From: Streptomyces sp. RerS4
Lineage (GTDB): Bacteria; Actinomycetota; Actinomycetes; Streptomycetales; Streptomycetaceae
Direction of reading: 5' to 3'
DNA length: 64,000 nt
Assembly (NCBI RefSeq): GCF_023515955.1
Contig: NZ_CP097322.1
Span: 2,544,001-2,608,000 of the forward strand
This document shows, piece by piece, positions 26,328 to 35,736 of this stretch. Numbering within the stretch: position 1 is the first letter of the stretch; every line of letters begins with the position of its first letter. The position numbers were made by a program, and so were the translations under genes. Under the pieces are notes generated by a model. The model was not told the origin of the DNA. It did no database searches and was given only the letters and a program-made list of their open reading frames with translations.

Positions 26328-27956
26328 CTAGCGTGACCTGCGCGTACGGGCGCGGTCGAGACGGTTGCGTACGAAAGTCAGCGCGCCCCCGGCCCCGGGC
26401 GCGAGGCGCACCCCCAGCACTCCGGCGGCCGTGCGGTAGGGCTGCGCCAGCAGAACACCGTACCGGCTGCTGGGCAGGGCCCGGCGGCGCAGCAGGCCAC
26501 CCGTGGGGCGCAGGGAGGTCAGCCGGGAGCTTCCGTCGGCGCAGCGCACCTCCACCCGCACGTCCCAGGCCTGCATGCCCCGCAGCCCCCTACGCCGCCC
26601 CACGGCGGCCAGCGCGGCGAGCCGGAACGGTACTTCGGCGCTCCACCCGTCACCGTCGGCGGCAGCCGCCAGCTCGACCGGGGGCAGCACGACGGGTTCG
26701 CCCCCGGCGCGCGAGGGGAAGCTCAGCCGGGCGGTACGCGGCCCCGAGGCGGCGAGCCGCCCGTACAGGTCGCGCACCCGCAGCCGGACGGCCGCTCCCC
26801 CGGCGGGCTCGGCGTCGACGCAGAACGGCAGCTCCGCCACGGGCAGGGCATCGAGCCCCTCCAGCGGCACCGGCAGCGCCCGGCTCCACGCCGGCCGGCC
26901 GGCCGGGTCGGTCGCGTACGGCGGCGGCAGCCGGTCGGGCTCGGCGGCGAGGCGCGTCAGCCGCTCCACGTCTTCGGGCGGGGCCGGGGCGGCCAGGAGC
27001 ACGCGGGCGATCCACCGGGCCCGCGCGGGCGCCGCCGCGATGTCGGCTTCGGCGAAACCGGCGAGGTAGTCGCGGGTCAGCGTCCACCAGGCGGCCCGGT
27101 ACTCCGGGTCGGCGGCCAGTTCGCGCAGGTACATCCGCAGGTCGTAGTCGAGGAACTTCGCCTGGCAGGCGCGGCCCAGCTCCGGGGAGGCCTCGGCGAG
27201 GGTGCGGGAGGCGGTGCGGTGGGCCTCGACGCGGGAGCGCCAGTTGGCGACGTCGGCGCGGGCCAGGGAGATCGACACCCGGGCGGCGCGCCGGCGCACG
27301 TGCCACACGTAGACGAGGTCGCCGATGACGGCGATGCGGGGCGCGGCGGCCAGGACGCGCGAGGTGAAGACGAAGTCCTCGTAGACGAACCGGCCGTCGG
27401 GGAAGCGGATGGCGTGCTTGTCCAGGAAGGCGCGCGCGTACAGCTTGTTGACGCAGAGGGTGTCGCGGACCAGCTCCGGCCGGTCGGCGGGCCGCTCGAT
27501 CACGTCGCCGGGCGTGTAGAGGCCGGGCAGCCACGGCACGTCACGGCCCTCCGGCAGCTCGCGGCGCACGCACGCGCCGACCGTGACCGGGGCCCGGTGC
27601 TCCTCGGCGGCCCGCACGAGGGCGTCCACGGCGCCCGGCGGCAGGACGTCGTCGCTGTCGAGGAAGAGGACGTACGGGGAGCGGGCGGCGGCGATCCCGT
27701 CGTTGCGCGGGGTGCCGCACCCACCGCTGTTCGACGCCCGGTGCACGACCTTGACCCGGGGATGGGCCGCCGCCAACGCGTCCAGCACACCCGCCGTACC
27801 GTCCGAGGAGGCGTCGTCCACCGCGATGACCTCGGCGACGACCGGCCCCTGGGCCAGAGCCGAGGCGACGGCCTCGCCGACGAGCCCGGCGTCGTTGTAC
27901 GCGATGACGACGACGGAGACCGCGGGGGTGTCACTGCTGGAATCGCTGCTGCTCAC
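26328..27956 (-). CDS. GT2 glycosyltransferase, paralogue of the GT2 part of the TagF fusion
   Basis: The start GTG at 27956 (VSSSDSSSDTPAVS) gives 542 residues. The GT2 core reads AVSVVVIAYNDA, VIAVDDASSDGT, NSGGCGTPRNDGI and FLDSDDVL. Similarity to the fusion at 21183-24053 continues past the GT domain: VRDTLCVNKLYARAFL against VYDTLSTNKCYRRAFL, and the beta-rich linker (QAWDVRVEVR against AVWDVRLKLT), but the TagF half is absent and the protein ends in a basic tail. It lies between obg and galE in the same direction. It probably adds a sugar to the same polymer; specificity is unknown. Confidence 0.88.
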   Translation of the reverse strand: MSSSDSSSDTPAVSVVVIAYNDAGLVGEAVASALAQGPVVAEVIAVDDASSDGTAGVLDALAAAHPRVKVVHRASNSGGCGTPRNDGIAAARSPYVLFLDSDDVLPPGAVDALVRAAEEHRAPVTVGACVRRELPEGRDVPWLPGLYTPGDVIERPADRPELVRDTLCVNKLYARAFLDKHAIRFPDGRFVYEDFVFTSRVLAAAPRIAVIGDLVYVWHVRRRAARVSISLARADVANWRSRVEAHRTASRTLAEASPELGRACQAKFLDYDLRMYLRELAADPEYRAAWWTLTRDYLAGFAEADIAAAPARARWIARVLLAAPAPPEDVERLTRLAAEPDRLPPPYATDPAGRPAWSRALPVPLEGLDALPVAELPFCVDAEPAGGAAVRLRVRDLYGRLAASGPRTARLSFPSRAGGEPVVLPPVELAAAADGDGWSAEVPFRLAALAAVGRRRGLRGMQAWDVRVEVRCADGSSRLTSLRPTGGLLRRRALPSSRYGVLLAQPYRTAAGVLGVRLAPGAGGALTFVRNRLDRARTRRSR

Positions 27957-28067
27957 TCGGAGGATCCTAGGCGAACGGGGTAAGGCCGGTTTCAACACCG
28001 CGTCACGCGGAACGGCGCCGACGCCCGAAGGCGCCGACGCCGTGCCGGGGCGGAAGGGTCAGCAGGG

Positions 28068-29513
28068 TCAGAAGGGACGGAACTCGTCGTACTCCTGCTG
28101 CGCGCTGTCGCCGCGCTTCGCTTCCTTCTCCTTGCGCCGCTGCGTCGCCGGACGCGGAGCCTCCATGCGGTGGTCCTCACCGCGACGGCCCAGCATCTCG
28201 GCGCCGGCCATCATCGTCGGCTCCCAGTCGAAGACGACCGCGTTCTCCTCGGAACCGATGGCCACACCGTCACCGGCGCGCGCGCCGGCCTTCTTCAGCG
28301 CGTCCTCGACACCGAGGCGGTTGAGCCGGTCGGCGAGGTAGCCGACGGCCTCGTCGTTGTTGAAGTCGGTCTGGCGCACCCAGCGCTCCGGCTTCTCGCC
28401 GCGCACACGGTAGACGTCCTCGACCTCGTCGTAGGTGACGGTGAAACCGGCGTCGTCCACGGCCTTCGGGCGGATGACGATACGGGTCGCCTCCTGCTTC
28501 GGCTTGCGGGCGCGCGCCTTGGCGACGACCTCCGCGAGGAAGTACGACAGCTCCTTGAGGCCCGTACGGGCGACCGCGGACACCTCGAAGACCTTGTAGC
28601 CGCGCGCCTCCAGGTCCGGGCGGACCATGTCCGCGAGGTCCTGGCCGTCCGGGATGTCGACCTTGTTCAGGACGACCAGACGCGGACGCTTCTCCAGACC
28701 GCCGCCGTAGATCTTGAGCTCTTCCTCGATGACGTCGAGGTCGGCCACCGGGTCGCGGTCGGTCTCCAGCGTGGCCGTGTCCAGGACGTGCACCAGGACC
28801 GAGCAGCGCTCGACGTGCCGCAGGAACTCCAGACCCAGGCCCTTGCCCTGGCTCGCGCCCGGGATCAGACCCGGCACGTCGGCGATGGTGTAGACCGTCG
28901 AACCGGCCGTGACGACGCCCAGGTTCGGGACGAGGGTGGTGAACGGGTAGTCCGCGATCTTCGGCTTGGCGGCGGAGAGCACCGAGATCAGCGAGGACTT
29001 GCCGGCGCTCGGGAAGCCGACCAGCGCCACGTCGGCGACGGTCTTGAGCTCCAGGATGATGTCGCCGGTCGTACCGGGGACGCCGAGGAGCGCGAAGCCG
29101 GGCGCCTTGCGGCGGGCGGAGGCCAGCGCCGCGTTGCCGAGACCGCCGCGACCGCCCTCGGCGGCGACGTAGGTGGTGCCCTGGCCGACGAGGTCGGCGA
29201 GGACGTTGCCCTCCTTGTCGAGGACGACGGTGCCGTCCGGCACGGGCAGGATCAGGTCCTGGCCGTCCTTGCCGGAGCGGTTGCCGCCCTCGCCGGGCTT
29301 GCCGTTGGTGGCCTTGCGGTGCGGGCTGTGGTGGTAGTCCAGCAGGGTGGTGATCGCCTGCTCCACGACCAGGATCACGTCACCGCCACGGCCGCCGTTG
29401 CCGCCGTCGGGGCCGCCGAGCGGCTTGAACTTCTCCCGGTGAACGGAGGCGCAGCCGTGGCCCCCGTTACCCGCGGCGACGTGCAGCTCGACGCGGTCCA
29501 CGAAGGTGGTCAT
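28068..29513 (-). CDS. obg: GTPase Obg
   Basis: Large-subunit ribosome assembly GTPase, also tied to sporulation control in Streptomyces. The 481-residue product has the glycine-rich Obg fold (about 1-158: [20 protein letters not shown]), the G domain with P-loop GFPSAGKSS, switch [14 protein letters not shown] (G3), NKVD (G4) and the SAVAR segment (G5), and a C-terminal OCT domain (about 345-430) ending in a charged tail. Length is typical of actinomycete Obg. It follows rpmA and rplU in the usual order, with a strong hairpin before it. Confidence 0.98.
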   Translation of the reverse strand: MTTFVDRVELHVAAGNGGHGCASVHREKFKPLGGPDGGNGGRGGDVILVVEQAITTLLDYHHSPHRKATNGKPGEGGNRSGKDGQDLILPVPDGTVVLDKEGNVLADLVGQGTTYVAAEGGRGGLGNAALASARRKAPGFALLGVPGTTGDIILELKTVADVALVGFPSAGKSSLISVLSAAKPKIADYPFTTLVPNLGVVTAGSTVYTIADVPGLIPGASQGKGLGLEFLRHVERCSVLVHVLDTATLETDRDPVADLDVIEEELKIYGGGLEKRPRLVVLNKVDIPDGQDLADMVRPDLEARGYKVFEVSAVARTGLKELSYFLAEVVAKARARKPKQEATRIVIRPKAVDDAGFTVTYDEVEDVYRVRGEKPERWVRQTDFNNDEAVGYLADRLNRLGVEDALKKAGARAGDGVAIGSEENAVVFDWEPTMMAGAEMLGRRGEDHRMEAPRPATQRRKEKEAKRGDSAQQEYDEFRPF

Positions 29514-29600
29514 GGTGTTCCTCCAGATACATACGGGAATGTCCCGGGCAGGCCTTGCCGCCCATTAAACGTGCGTGTGCGTGCCTATGTGACAACGCGC

Positions 29601-29655
29601 CGAGGGCGGACCTCTCTTCCCGGCTCGCGCCGGGAAGAGCTGAGATCCGCCCTCG
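29601..29655 (-). terminator. Long hairpin between rpmA and obg
   Basis: CGAGGGCGGA and CTCTTCCCGGC pair with their complements around a GCGA tetraloop, with one small internal bulge, spanning the gap between the L27 stop and the obg start. It may terminate most transcripts and lower obg expression relative to the ribosomal protein genes. Confidence 0.8.
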
Positions 29656-29688
29656 GGAAGTTACGTACCGCTGATCAGCAGAGCTGGA

Positions 29689-29943
29689 TCAGGCGGCCGG
29701 AACGATGTTGACGACCTTGCGGCCACGGTGCGTGCCGAACTGCACGGCACCGGCCTCAAGCGCGAACAGCGTGTCGTCGCCACCACGACCGACACCCGAG
29801 CCCGGGTGGAAGTGGGTGCCGCGCTGGCGGACGAGGATCTCGCCGGCGGAGACGACCTGACCGCCGAAGCGCTTCACGCCGAGCCGCTGAGCATTGGAAT
29901 CGCGCCCGTTCCGGGTGGACGATGCGCCCTTCTTGTGTGCCAT
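29689..29943 (-). CDS. rpmA: 50S ribosomal protein L27
   Basis: L27 reaches the peptidyl-transferase centre with its N-terminal tail. The 84-residue product [28 protein letters not shown] is the canonical form without the cleaved extension seen in Firmicutes. The family signature [11 protein letters not shown] is present. It is 13 bases downstream of rplU in the same operon. Confidence 0.99.
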   Translation of the reverse strand: MAHKKGASSTRNGRDSNAQRLGVKRFGGQVVSAGEILVRQRGTHFHPGSGVGRGGDDTLFALEAGAVQFGTHRGRKVVNIVPAA

Positions 29944-29956
29944 GTCTCAGTCCCTC

Positions 29957-30277
29957 TTACTTCGCAGCCGTGGGGATACCGGTGACCTTGATCGCCGTGT
30001 ACTGCTGACGGTGACCCTGGCGACGGCGGTAGCCGGTCTTGTTCTTGTAGCGCAGGATGTCGATCTTCGCGCCCTTGTGGTGGTCCACGATCTCGGCCTG
30101 AACCTTGATCCCGGCCAGCACCCACGGGTCGCTGGTCACGGCGTCGCCGTCGACAACGAGCAGGGTCGAGAGCTCGACCGTGTCGCCAACCTTGGCAGTG
30201 GAAATCTTGTCAACCTCAACGATGTCGCCGACAGCAACCTTGTGCTGGCGACCACCGCTGCGCACGATGGCGTACAC
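29957..30277 (-). CDS. rplU: 50S ribosomal protein L21
   Basis: L21 binds 23S rRNA in the large subunit. The 106-residue product from a GTG start reads [18 protein letters not shown] and ends in [11 protein letters not shown]; the signature [21 protein letters not shown] is present. A good promoter lies about 190 bases upstream, leaving a long untranslated leader that could carry regulation. Confidence 0.99.
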   Translation of the reverse strand: MYAIVRSGGRQHKVAVGDIVEVDKISTAKVGDTVELSTLLVVDGDAVTSDPWVLAGIKVQAEIVDHHKGAKIDILRYKNKTGYRRRQGHRQQYTAIKVTGIPTAAK

Positions 30278-30435
30278 GCGGATCTCTCTCTCACTCGGGA
30301 CGGATGCTCCTGAAGCCAGCCGCTCACACGGGCCGGGGCCCGAGATGATCCGGAATTGGACGAGCGGCCTCTCCCCTGCCGGTCCGCTTGCGCGGGCGGT
30401 GCGGGAGGAAGGTGCTCAGGAGCGCGACGCACGCT

Positions 30436-30450
30436 GAACGGTAATCGTTC
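30436..30450 (-). promoter_or_regulatory. Small palindrome near the rplU transcript start
   Basis: GAACG-ATTAC-CGTTC lies about 10-25 bases downstream of the predicted transcription start. It could be an RNA hairpin or a protein-binding site in the about 180-base leader; no known L21 leader motif is recognised. Confidence 0.35.
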
Positions 30451-30468
30451 AAGACACGCCGACGGTCT

Positions 30469-30497
30469 AGGTTACGGGGCCGGTCGCAGAGGGTCAA
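30469..30497 (-). promoter_or_regulatory. Vegetative-type promoter of rplU-rpmA
   Basis: On the minus strand TTGACC (30497-30492) and TAACCT (30474-30469) are separated by exactly 17 bases, a near-consensus match to the main sigma factor (HrdB type). The predicted start is near 30462. Confidence 0.8.
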
Positions 30498-30514
30498 ACC
30501 GGGCCCCGCGGTGC

Positions 30515-30546
30515 CCGTGGGACCCGCCCGGAGGCGGGTCCCACGG
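30515..30546 (-). terminator. Terminator of the RNase E/G gene
   Basis: CCGTGGGACCCGCC pairs perfectly with GGCGGGTCCCACGG around a four-base loop, about 15 bases after the stop and before the rplU promoter. Confidence 0.88.
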
Positions 30547-30560
30547 GGTTACGGGACGGA

Positions 30561-33500
30561 TCAGGCCTCGGTCGGAGCCGTGACGGACGGAGCGCTCTGC
30601 TCCGCCGCCGCGGTCTTCTTCGTGACCCGCTTCGCCGTGGTCTTCTTGGCCGTCGCCTTCTTCGCGACGGTCTTCTTGGCGGCCGCCGCCTTCTTGGCCG
30701 GGGCCTTCTTCGCGGTGGTGGTCGCCTTCTTGGCCGGAGCCTTGCGGGCGGCCTTCTTGGCCGGAGCCGCGGGCTCCTCCGAGGCCGGGGCCTCGGCGGC
30801 CGGGGCTTCGGCCGCGGGTGCCTCGGCGGCCGGCTCGGGCTCCACCGCCGGGGTCTCCACGACCACGATGGCGGCCTCCGCCGCGCCCGCCGGAGCGGTG
30901 GCCTTGCGGACGGCGCGGCGACGCGGACGCGCCGGGGCGGCCTCCACGACGGGCTCCGGCTCCACGACCGGCGCGGGCGCCGGCTCTGCGGCCTCCACGA
31001 CCGGCTCGGGCTCGGGCTCGGCGACGGCCTCCACGACCGGCTCCGGCTCCGGGGCCGGCTCGACCACCGCGGTGGTGGCCTTACGGGTAGCCCGGCGACG
31101 GGTACGACCCTTCGGCGCGGCCTCCTCGACCGGGGCGACCTCGGCCGCCTCGACGACGGGCAGGGCGACGGCCTCCACCGGCTCGGCCGCGACCTCCGCG
31201 GCCGGCTCCAGGACCGTGTCGGCCGGCTCCGTCACCGGCTCCGCCTCGACCACGGGCGCCGGGGCGGCGACCGGAGCGGCAGGGGCGGTGGCGGCAGCGG
31301 CCGCACGACCCGCACCGCGCGGGGCGCCCGCCGGAGCGGTGGCCTTGCGGGTGGCACGGCGACGGTTGCGACGTCCGCTGATCCCGGCGGCGGCCTCCGC
31401 CTCGGCGGCGCTGCTGTACAGCTCCTCGTCCGGGACGAACTCCGGCTCCGGCAGCGCGCGCGGCGCGGCGGCCTCGGCGGCCACCTCGGCCTCGGTCTCG
31501 GCCTCGACCTCGACCTCGAACCCTTCGGTCTCGACGGTCTCGATCGCCTCGACCTCGTGGTCGTGCTCCAGGGCGCGGCCGGCGCGGCGCTTGGCGCGCT
31601 TGCCGTTGCCACCGCCGCCGATCGCGGTCGGCGTCTCCATGTGCACGATGACACCGCGGCCGTTGCAGTGGACGCAGGTCTCGGAGAAGGACTCCAGCAG
31701 GCCCTGGCCCACCCGCTTGCGGGTCATCTGGACCAGACCCAGCGAGGTGACCTCCGCCACCTGGTGCTTGGTGCGGTCGCGGCCCAGGCACTCCAGCATC
31801 CGCCGCAGGACCAGGTCGCGGTTGGACTCCAGGACCATGTCGATGAAGTCGATGACGACGATGCCGCCGAGGTCGCGCAGCCGCAGCTGGCGCACGATCT
31901 CCTCGGCCGCCTCCAGGTTGTTCCTGGTGACGGTCTCTTCGAGGTTGCCGCCCTGACCGGTGAACTTGCCGGTGTTGACGTCGATGACGATCATCGCCTC
32001 GGTCTTGTCGATCACGAGGGAGCCGCCCGAGGGCAGCCACACCTTGCGGTCGAGCGCCTTGGCGAGCTGCTCGTCGATCCGGTACGTCGCGAAGACGTCG
32101 ACCTCGGAGGTCCAGCGCGAGAGCCGGTCGGCCAGGTCCGGGGCCACGTGGTTCACGTAGCCGTGGATGGTCTCCCAGGCGCCGTCACCGCTGACGATGA
32201 CCTTCGAGAAGTCCTCGTTGAAGATGTCGCGCACGACGCGGACGGTCATGTCCGGCTCGCCGTACAGCAGGCTCGGCGAAGAGGTCGTGATCTGCTTCGA
32301 CTTCTTCTGGATGTCCTCCCACTGGGCCTGCAGACGCTCGACGTCGCGGCGCAGCTCGTCCTCGCTCGCGCCCTCGGCGGCGGTGCGCACGATGACGCCC
32401 GCGTCCTCGGGGACGATCTTCTTGAGGATGCTCTTCAGACGCGCGCGCTCGGTGTCGGGTAGCTTGCGGCTGATGCCGGTCATCGAGCCCTCGGGCACGT
32501 AGACCAGGTAGCGGCCGGGCAGGGACACCTGGCTGGTGAGGCGGGCGCCCTTGTGGCCGATCGGGTCCTTGGTGACCTGCACCAGGACCGACTGGCCGGA
32601 CTTGAGGGCGGACTCGATGCGGCGCGGCCCGTTGGCCATGCCGAGCGCCTCGAAGTTGACCTCGCCGGCGTACAGGACGGCGTTGCGGCCCTTGCCGATG
32701 TCGATGAAGGCGGCCTCCATCGACGGCAGCACGTTCTGGACCTTGCCCAGGTAGACGTTGCCGACGTACGAGGTGGCTTCCTCCTTGTTGACGTAGTGCT
32801 CGACGAGCACGTTGTCCTCAAGGACGCCGATCTGGGTGCGCTCGCCGCTCTGGCGGACGACCATCACGCGCTCGACGGCCTCACGACGGGCCAGGAACTC
32901 GGCCTCCGTGATGATCGGCACACGACGACGACCCTGCTCGCGCCCCTCGCGGCGGCGCTGCTTCTTCGCCTCCAGGCGGGTGGAGCCCTTGATGGACTGC
33001 ACCTCGTCGGACGGCTCGGCCTTCTCGCGGGCCGGGCGCGGCTCGCGGACCTTGACGACGGTGCGTACGCCGTCCTCCTCGCCCGCCTCGGTGTCGACGG
33101 CGCTGTCACCGCTGCGGCGGCGACGGCGACGGCGGCGCCGGCTGGAGGTGGAACCGAGGGCCTCGTCGGACTCCTCTTCCTCTTCCTCCTCGGCCTCGTG
33201 CTCGGCGGCCTCGGCCTCGGCGTCCTCTTCGGCGGCCTCGTCGAGGTCGGCGGTCTCACCGCGACGGCGACGACGGCCACCGCGACGGCGGCGGCGCGAG
33301 GGGCGCTCGCCCGACTCGTCGGTCTCGTCCTCGTCGAGCTCGGCGGCCTCGGCCTCCGGCTCCTCCTCCACGGCCTCTACGTCGGCCAGGGACACGGGCG
33401 CGGACGGCGCGGCGGGAGCCTCGGGCTCGGCGACGGCGCCACGGCGGCGACGACGGCGACCGGCCGGCCGCTCGGCGGCGACCGGGGCCTGGACCTCGGC

Positions 33501-33797
33501 TTCGACCTCCTCGACCTCTTCCTCCTCGGCCTCCTCCGCGCGCCCGGCGGCAGCGGCGGCCGCGGCGGCCAGGGCGGCGGTCTCCGGGGTCTGGAACATC
33601 GGCTCGGTGAAGACCGGGGCCTGGAAGACCGCCATGGCGGGGCGCGCGGCGCGGCGGCGGCGCGGGGCTGCGCCGGGGCGGCGGGCGCCTCCGGCTCGGC
33701 GGCGGGCTGCGGCGCGGGGCGGCCGGGGCGGTGGTGGCGCGGGTGGCGCGACGGCGACCGCCGCGCTTCGGGAGTCGACGGCGTCGGCGACGGTCAC
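30561..33797 (-). CDS. rne: Ribonuclease E/G family endoribonuclease (RNase ES type)
   Basis: Main RNA-decay and rRNA-processing endonuclease. The open frame contains an acidic/Arg-rich region (for example EEAEEEEVEEVEAEVQ), then the catalytic domain: S1 fold (GNVYLGKVQNVLPSMEAAFID), DNase-I-like part with metal-binding aspartates in IVIDVNTGKF and GIVVIDFIDM, and the Zn-link CVHC. A long Pro/Ala/Glu scaffold tail ends in Lys/Ala repeats. Counting the disturbed 5' region up to 34593, the gene would encode about 1,340 residues, the size I recall for S. coelicolor RNase ES, whose catalytic domain is also central. Residues before about 55 of this frame are probably not native because of frameshifts. 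Confidence 0.93.
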   Translation of the reverse strand: MTVADAVDSRSAAVAVAPPAPPPPRPPRAAARRRAGGARRPGAAPRRRRAARPAMAVFQAPVFTEPMFQTPETAALAAAAAAAAGRAEEAEEEEVEEVEAEVQAPVAAERPAGRRRRRRGAVAEPEAPAAPSAPVSLADVEAVEEEPEAEAAELDEDETDESGERPSRRRRRGGRRRRRGETADLDEAAEEDAEAEAAEHEAEEEEEEESDEALGSTSSRRRRRRRRRSGDSAVDTEAGEEDGVRTVVKVREPRPAREKAEPSDEVQSIKGSTRLEAKKQRRREGREQGRRRVPIITEAEFLARREAVERVMVVRQSGERTQIGVLEDNVLVEHYVNKEEATSYVGNVYLGKVQNVLPSMEAAFIDIGKGRNAVLYAGEVNFEALGMANGPRRIESALKSGQSVLVQVTKDPIGHKGARLTSQVSLPGRYLVYVPEGSMTGISRKLPDTERARLKSILKKIVPEDAGVIVRTAAEGASEDELRRDVERLQAQWEDIQKKSKQITTSSPSLLYGEPDMTVRVVRDIFNEDFSKVIVSGDGAWETIHGYVNHVAPDLADRLSRWTSEVDVFATYRIDEQLAKALDRKVWLPSGGSLVIDKTEAMIVIDVNTGKFTGQGGNLEETVTRNNLEAAEEIVRQLRLRDLGGIVVIDFIDMVLESNRDLVLRRMLECLGRDRTKHQVAEVTSLGLVQMTRKRVGQGLLESFSETCVHCNGRGVIVHMETPTAIGGGGNGKRAKRRAGRALEHDHEVEAIETVETEGFEVEVEAETEAEVAAEAAAPRALPEPEFVPDEELYSSAAEAEAAAGISGRRNRRRATRKATAPAGAPRGAGRAAAAATAPAAPVAAPAPVVEAEPVTEPADTVLEPAAEVAAEPVEAVALPVVEAAEVAPVEEAAPKGRTRRRATRKATTAVVEPAPEPEPVVEAVAEPEPEPVVEAAEPAPAPVVEPEPVVEAAPARPRRRAVRKATAPAGAAEAAIVVVETPAVEPEPAAEAPAAEAPAAEAPASEEPAAPAKKAARKAPAKKATTTAKKAPAKKAAAAKKTVAKKATAKKTTAKRVTKKTAAAEQSAPSVTAPTEA

Positions 33798-34593
33798 GGC
33801 GCGCTTGGCGGGGCGGCGGGCGCCTCCTCCTCAACGGTCTCCTCGACCACCGGCGCGCTCTCGACGGCGGCCGGGGCGGCCACGGCGCGGGTGGCCCGGC
33901 GACGGGCACGCGGAGCCGGAGCGGCGGCGGGCGCCTCCTCCTCGACCTCCTCCACCTCGGCCGGAACGGCCTCGGCGGCAGGCGCCTCGGGAGCGGTCGC
34001 GGCGCGGGTGGCGCGACGACGGGCACGCGGAGCCGGAGCGGCGGCGGGCGCCTCCTCCTGCGGAGCCTCCTCGGCCACGGGCGCGGCCTCGACGGCGGCC
34101 GGAGCGGCCACGGCGCGGGTGGCCCGGCGACGGGCACGCGGAGCCGGAGCAGCGGCGGCGGGGTTTCCTCCTCCACCTCGGCCGGAACGGCCTCGGCGGC
34201 AGGCGCCTCGGGGGCGGTCGCGGCGCGGGTGGCGCGGCGACGGGTGCGCGGGGCAGGGGCGGCGGGCGCCTCCTCCGCGACGGGCTCGGCGGGCGCGGCG
34301 GGCGCGGCGGGCGGGGTGGCCTCCACGACGACGGCGGTGGCCTCGACGGCCGCCGGGGCCGTCACGGCGCGGGTGGCCCGGCGGCGGGCGCGCGGGGCGG
34401 AGCGGCGGGGCCTCGTCGGCCACGGGCGCCGCTTCGACGGTGGGGCGGCCTCGGCGGCGGGCGCCTCCGGGGCGGTGCCGCCGGGGGGACCGGCGGGCCG
34501 GGAGGCGGCGCGGCGACGCCTGCGCGGGGGCAGGTTGTCGCTGGGGCTGCCGTTGTCGGCGGTGGGGGTGTTCTCGTTTTCGGTGTTGAGCAT
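33640..34593 (-). other. 5' part of rne, frameshifted N-terminal extension
   Basis: The likely native start is ATG at 34593 (MLNTENENTPTADNG, then NLPPRRRRRAASRPAGPP), matching the N-terminus I recall for RNase ES. Downstream the coding sense jumps between frames near 34430, 34395, 34165, 33810 and several times between 33640 and 33780. Most jumps are restored by adding one C to a four-C run. The encoded protein is a repeat of ARRRATRAVAAPAAVE and AEAVPAEVEEE-type blocks, an Ala/Glu/Arg-rich disordered arm. Sequence error in repetitive GC-rich DNA is the simplest cause. Confidence 0.75.
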
Positions 34594-34827
34594 GCGGGCG
34601 GTTCTCCCGTCACGCTCCCGGGCGCCGCGGCTGACGTCCGGTCCGGCTCGGCCCCGCGCGGGAAGCGCGGAGCCGGCCTCCGGGGCGCGTTCGCCACACG
34701 GGAGCTGTAGTCCATGGCCGCCGGTTCCGTACGTCTTGTCCGTACGGCCTGGCGGAAGTCTTCAGGTCAGTGCGCTGCCCGACCCAGGTGGCTCCCGAGT
34801 GCCAGGGCGGCGCGACGACGACGATCC

Positions 34828-35736
34828 CTACGCGGCGGGACCTTCCGGCGCCTTCGCGTCGGCTGTCGCGGCGGCCGTGGGTGGGGCGGCCGTGACTGCC
34901 TCGCGGTCGGGCGCGAGCGGGTCGGTCACCGTGCCGGACTCCTCGTCGAAGAGCCCCTGCGCCAGCCTGGTCACCGCTGCGGGGACCGGCGGCGCCAGGT
35001 CGGCCACAGCTTGGAGACCGGACAGGACGTCGTCGGGTCGCACGGCAGGTGTCAAATGCCGAACAACCAGCCGCAGTATCGCACAGGCATTGTCCAGTGG
35101 CCTATCAGCCTGATCGGGAAGGGCTTCGAGGCTGACGACGGCGCCGCGGGTGTCGAAGGTCCGTACGCCGTTCTTGGTGCGGCGCTGGACCTCGACGGTC
35201 TCGGCGGCGAGGAAGGTCTCCACGGCCGCCGCGGCGTCGGTGGGATCCACGCCCTCCAGACGCAGTTCCCAGATCGAGGCGGTGAGTCGGTCGGCGAGGC
35301 CGGAGGTGCGGGCCTCGACGGCGTCGATGATGTCGAGGCCGAGCGGCATCGACTCGTCGAGCAGTTCGCGGAGCTTCGCGGGGTCGCGGGGCGCCGCGAG
35401 GGCGATTTCCAGGTACTCGGCCTCGCTGCCGGTGCCGGTGGGCGCGGCGTTCGCGTACGAGACCCTGGGGTGCGGGGTGAAGCCGGCCGAGTACGCCATG
35501 GGCACCTCGGCGCGGCGCAGGGCGCGCTCGAAGGCGCGCTGGAAGTCCCGGTGGCTGGTGAACCGGAGGCGGCCACGCTTGGTGTAGCGCAGTCGGATGC
35601 GCTGCACCACCGGTGCGGGAGGCGGGCCTTCGGGCTGTCGCTTGCCCAGTGGTTCTTCTCCTTGTGCGGGGCGTCGCGGCTCGCGCGTCGCCCTGAGGTC
35701 TGGGGGCCGGCCGGCTCCGCCCGGCGCCCGGCTCAC
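34828..35736 (-). CDS. DUF2344 / radical-SAM-linked protein (TIGR03936 type)
   Basis: The family is the stand-alone partner of a B12-type radical SAM protein and is fused to it in some bacteria. The product is up to 302 residues from the GTG at 35736, which overlaps the preceding stop (GTGA). The conserved core begins at VQRIRLRYTKRGRLRFTSHRDFQRAFERALRR, followed by AYSAGFTPHPR and the YLEIAL segment. The C-terminal 80 residues are Ala/Pro-rich. Function is not established; the constant neighbourhood with RNase E/G, L21 and L27 suggests RNA or ribosome modification, which is inference. Confidence 0.9.
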   Translation of the reverse strand: MSRAPGGAGRPPDLRATREPRRPAQGEEPLGKRQPEGPPPAPVVQRIRLRYTKRGRLRFTSHRDFQRAFERALRRAEVPMAYSAGFTPHPRVSYANAAPTGTGSEAEYLEIALAAPRDPAKLRELLDESMPLGLDIIDAVEARTSGLADRLTASIWELRLEGVDPTDAAAAVETFLAAETVEVQRRTKNGVRTFDTRGAVVSLEALPDQADRPLDNACAILRLVVRHLTPAVRPDDVLSGLQAVADLAPPVPAAVTRLAQGLFDEESGTVTDPLAPDREAVTAAPPTAAATADAKAPEGPAA

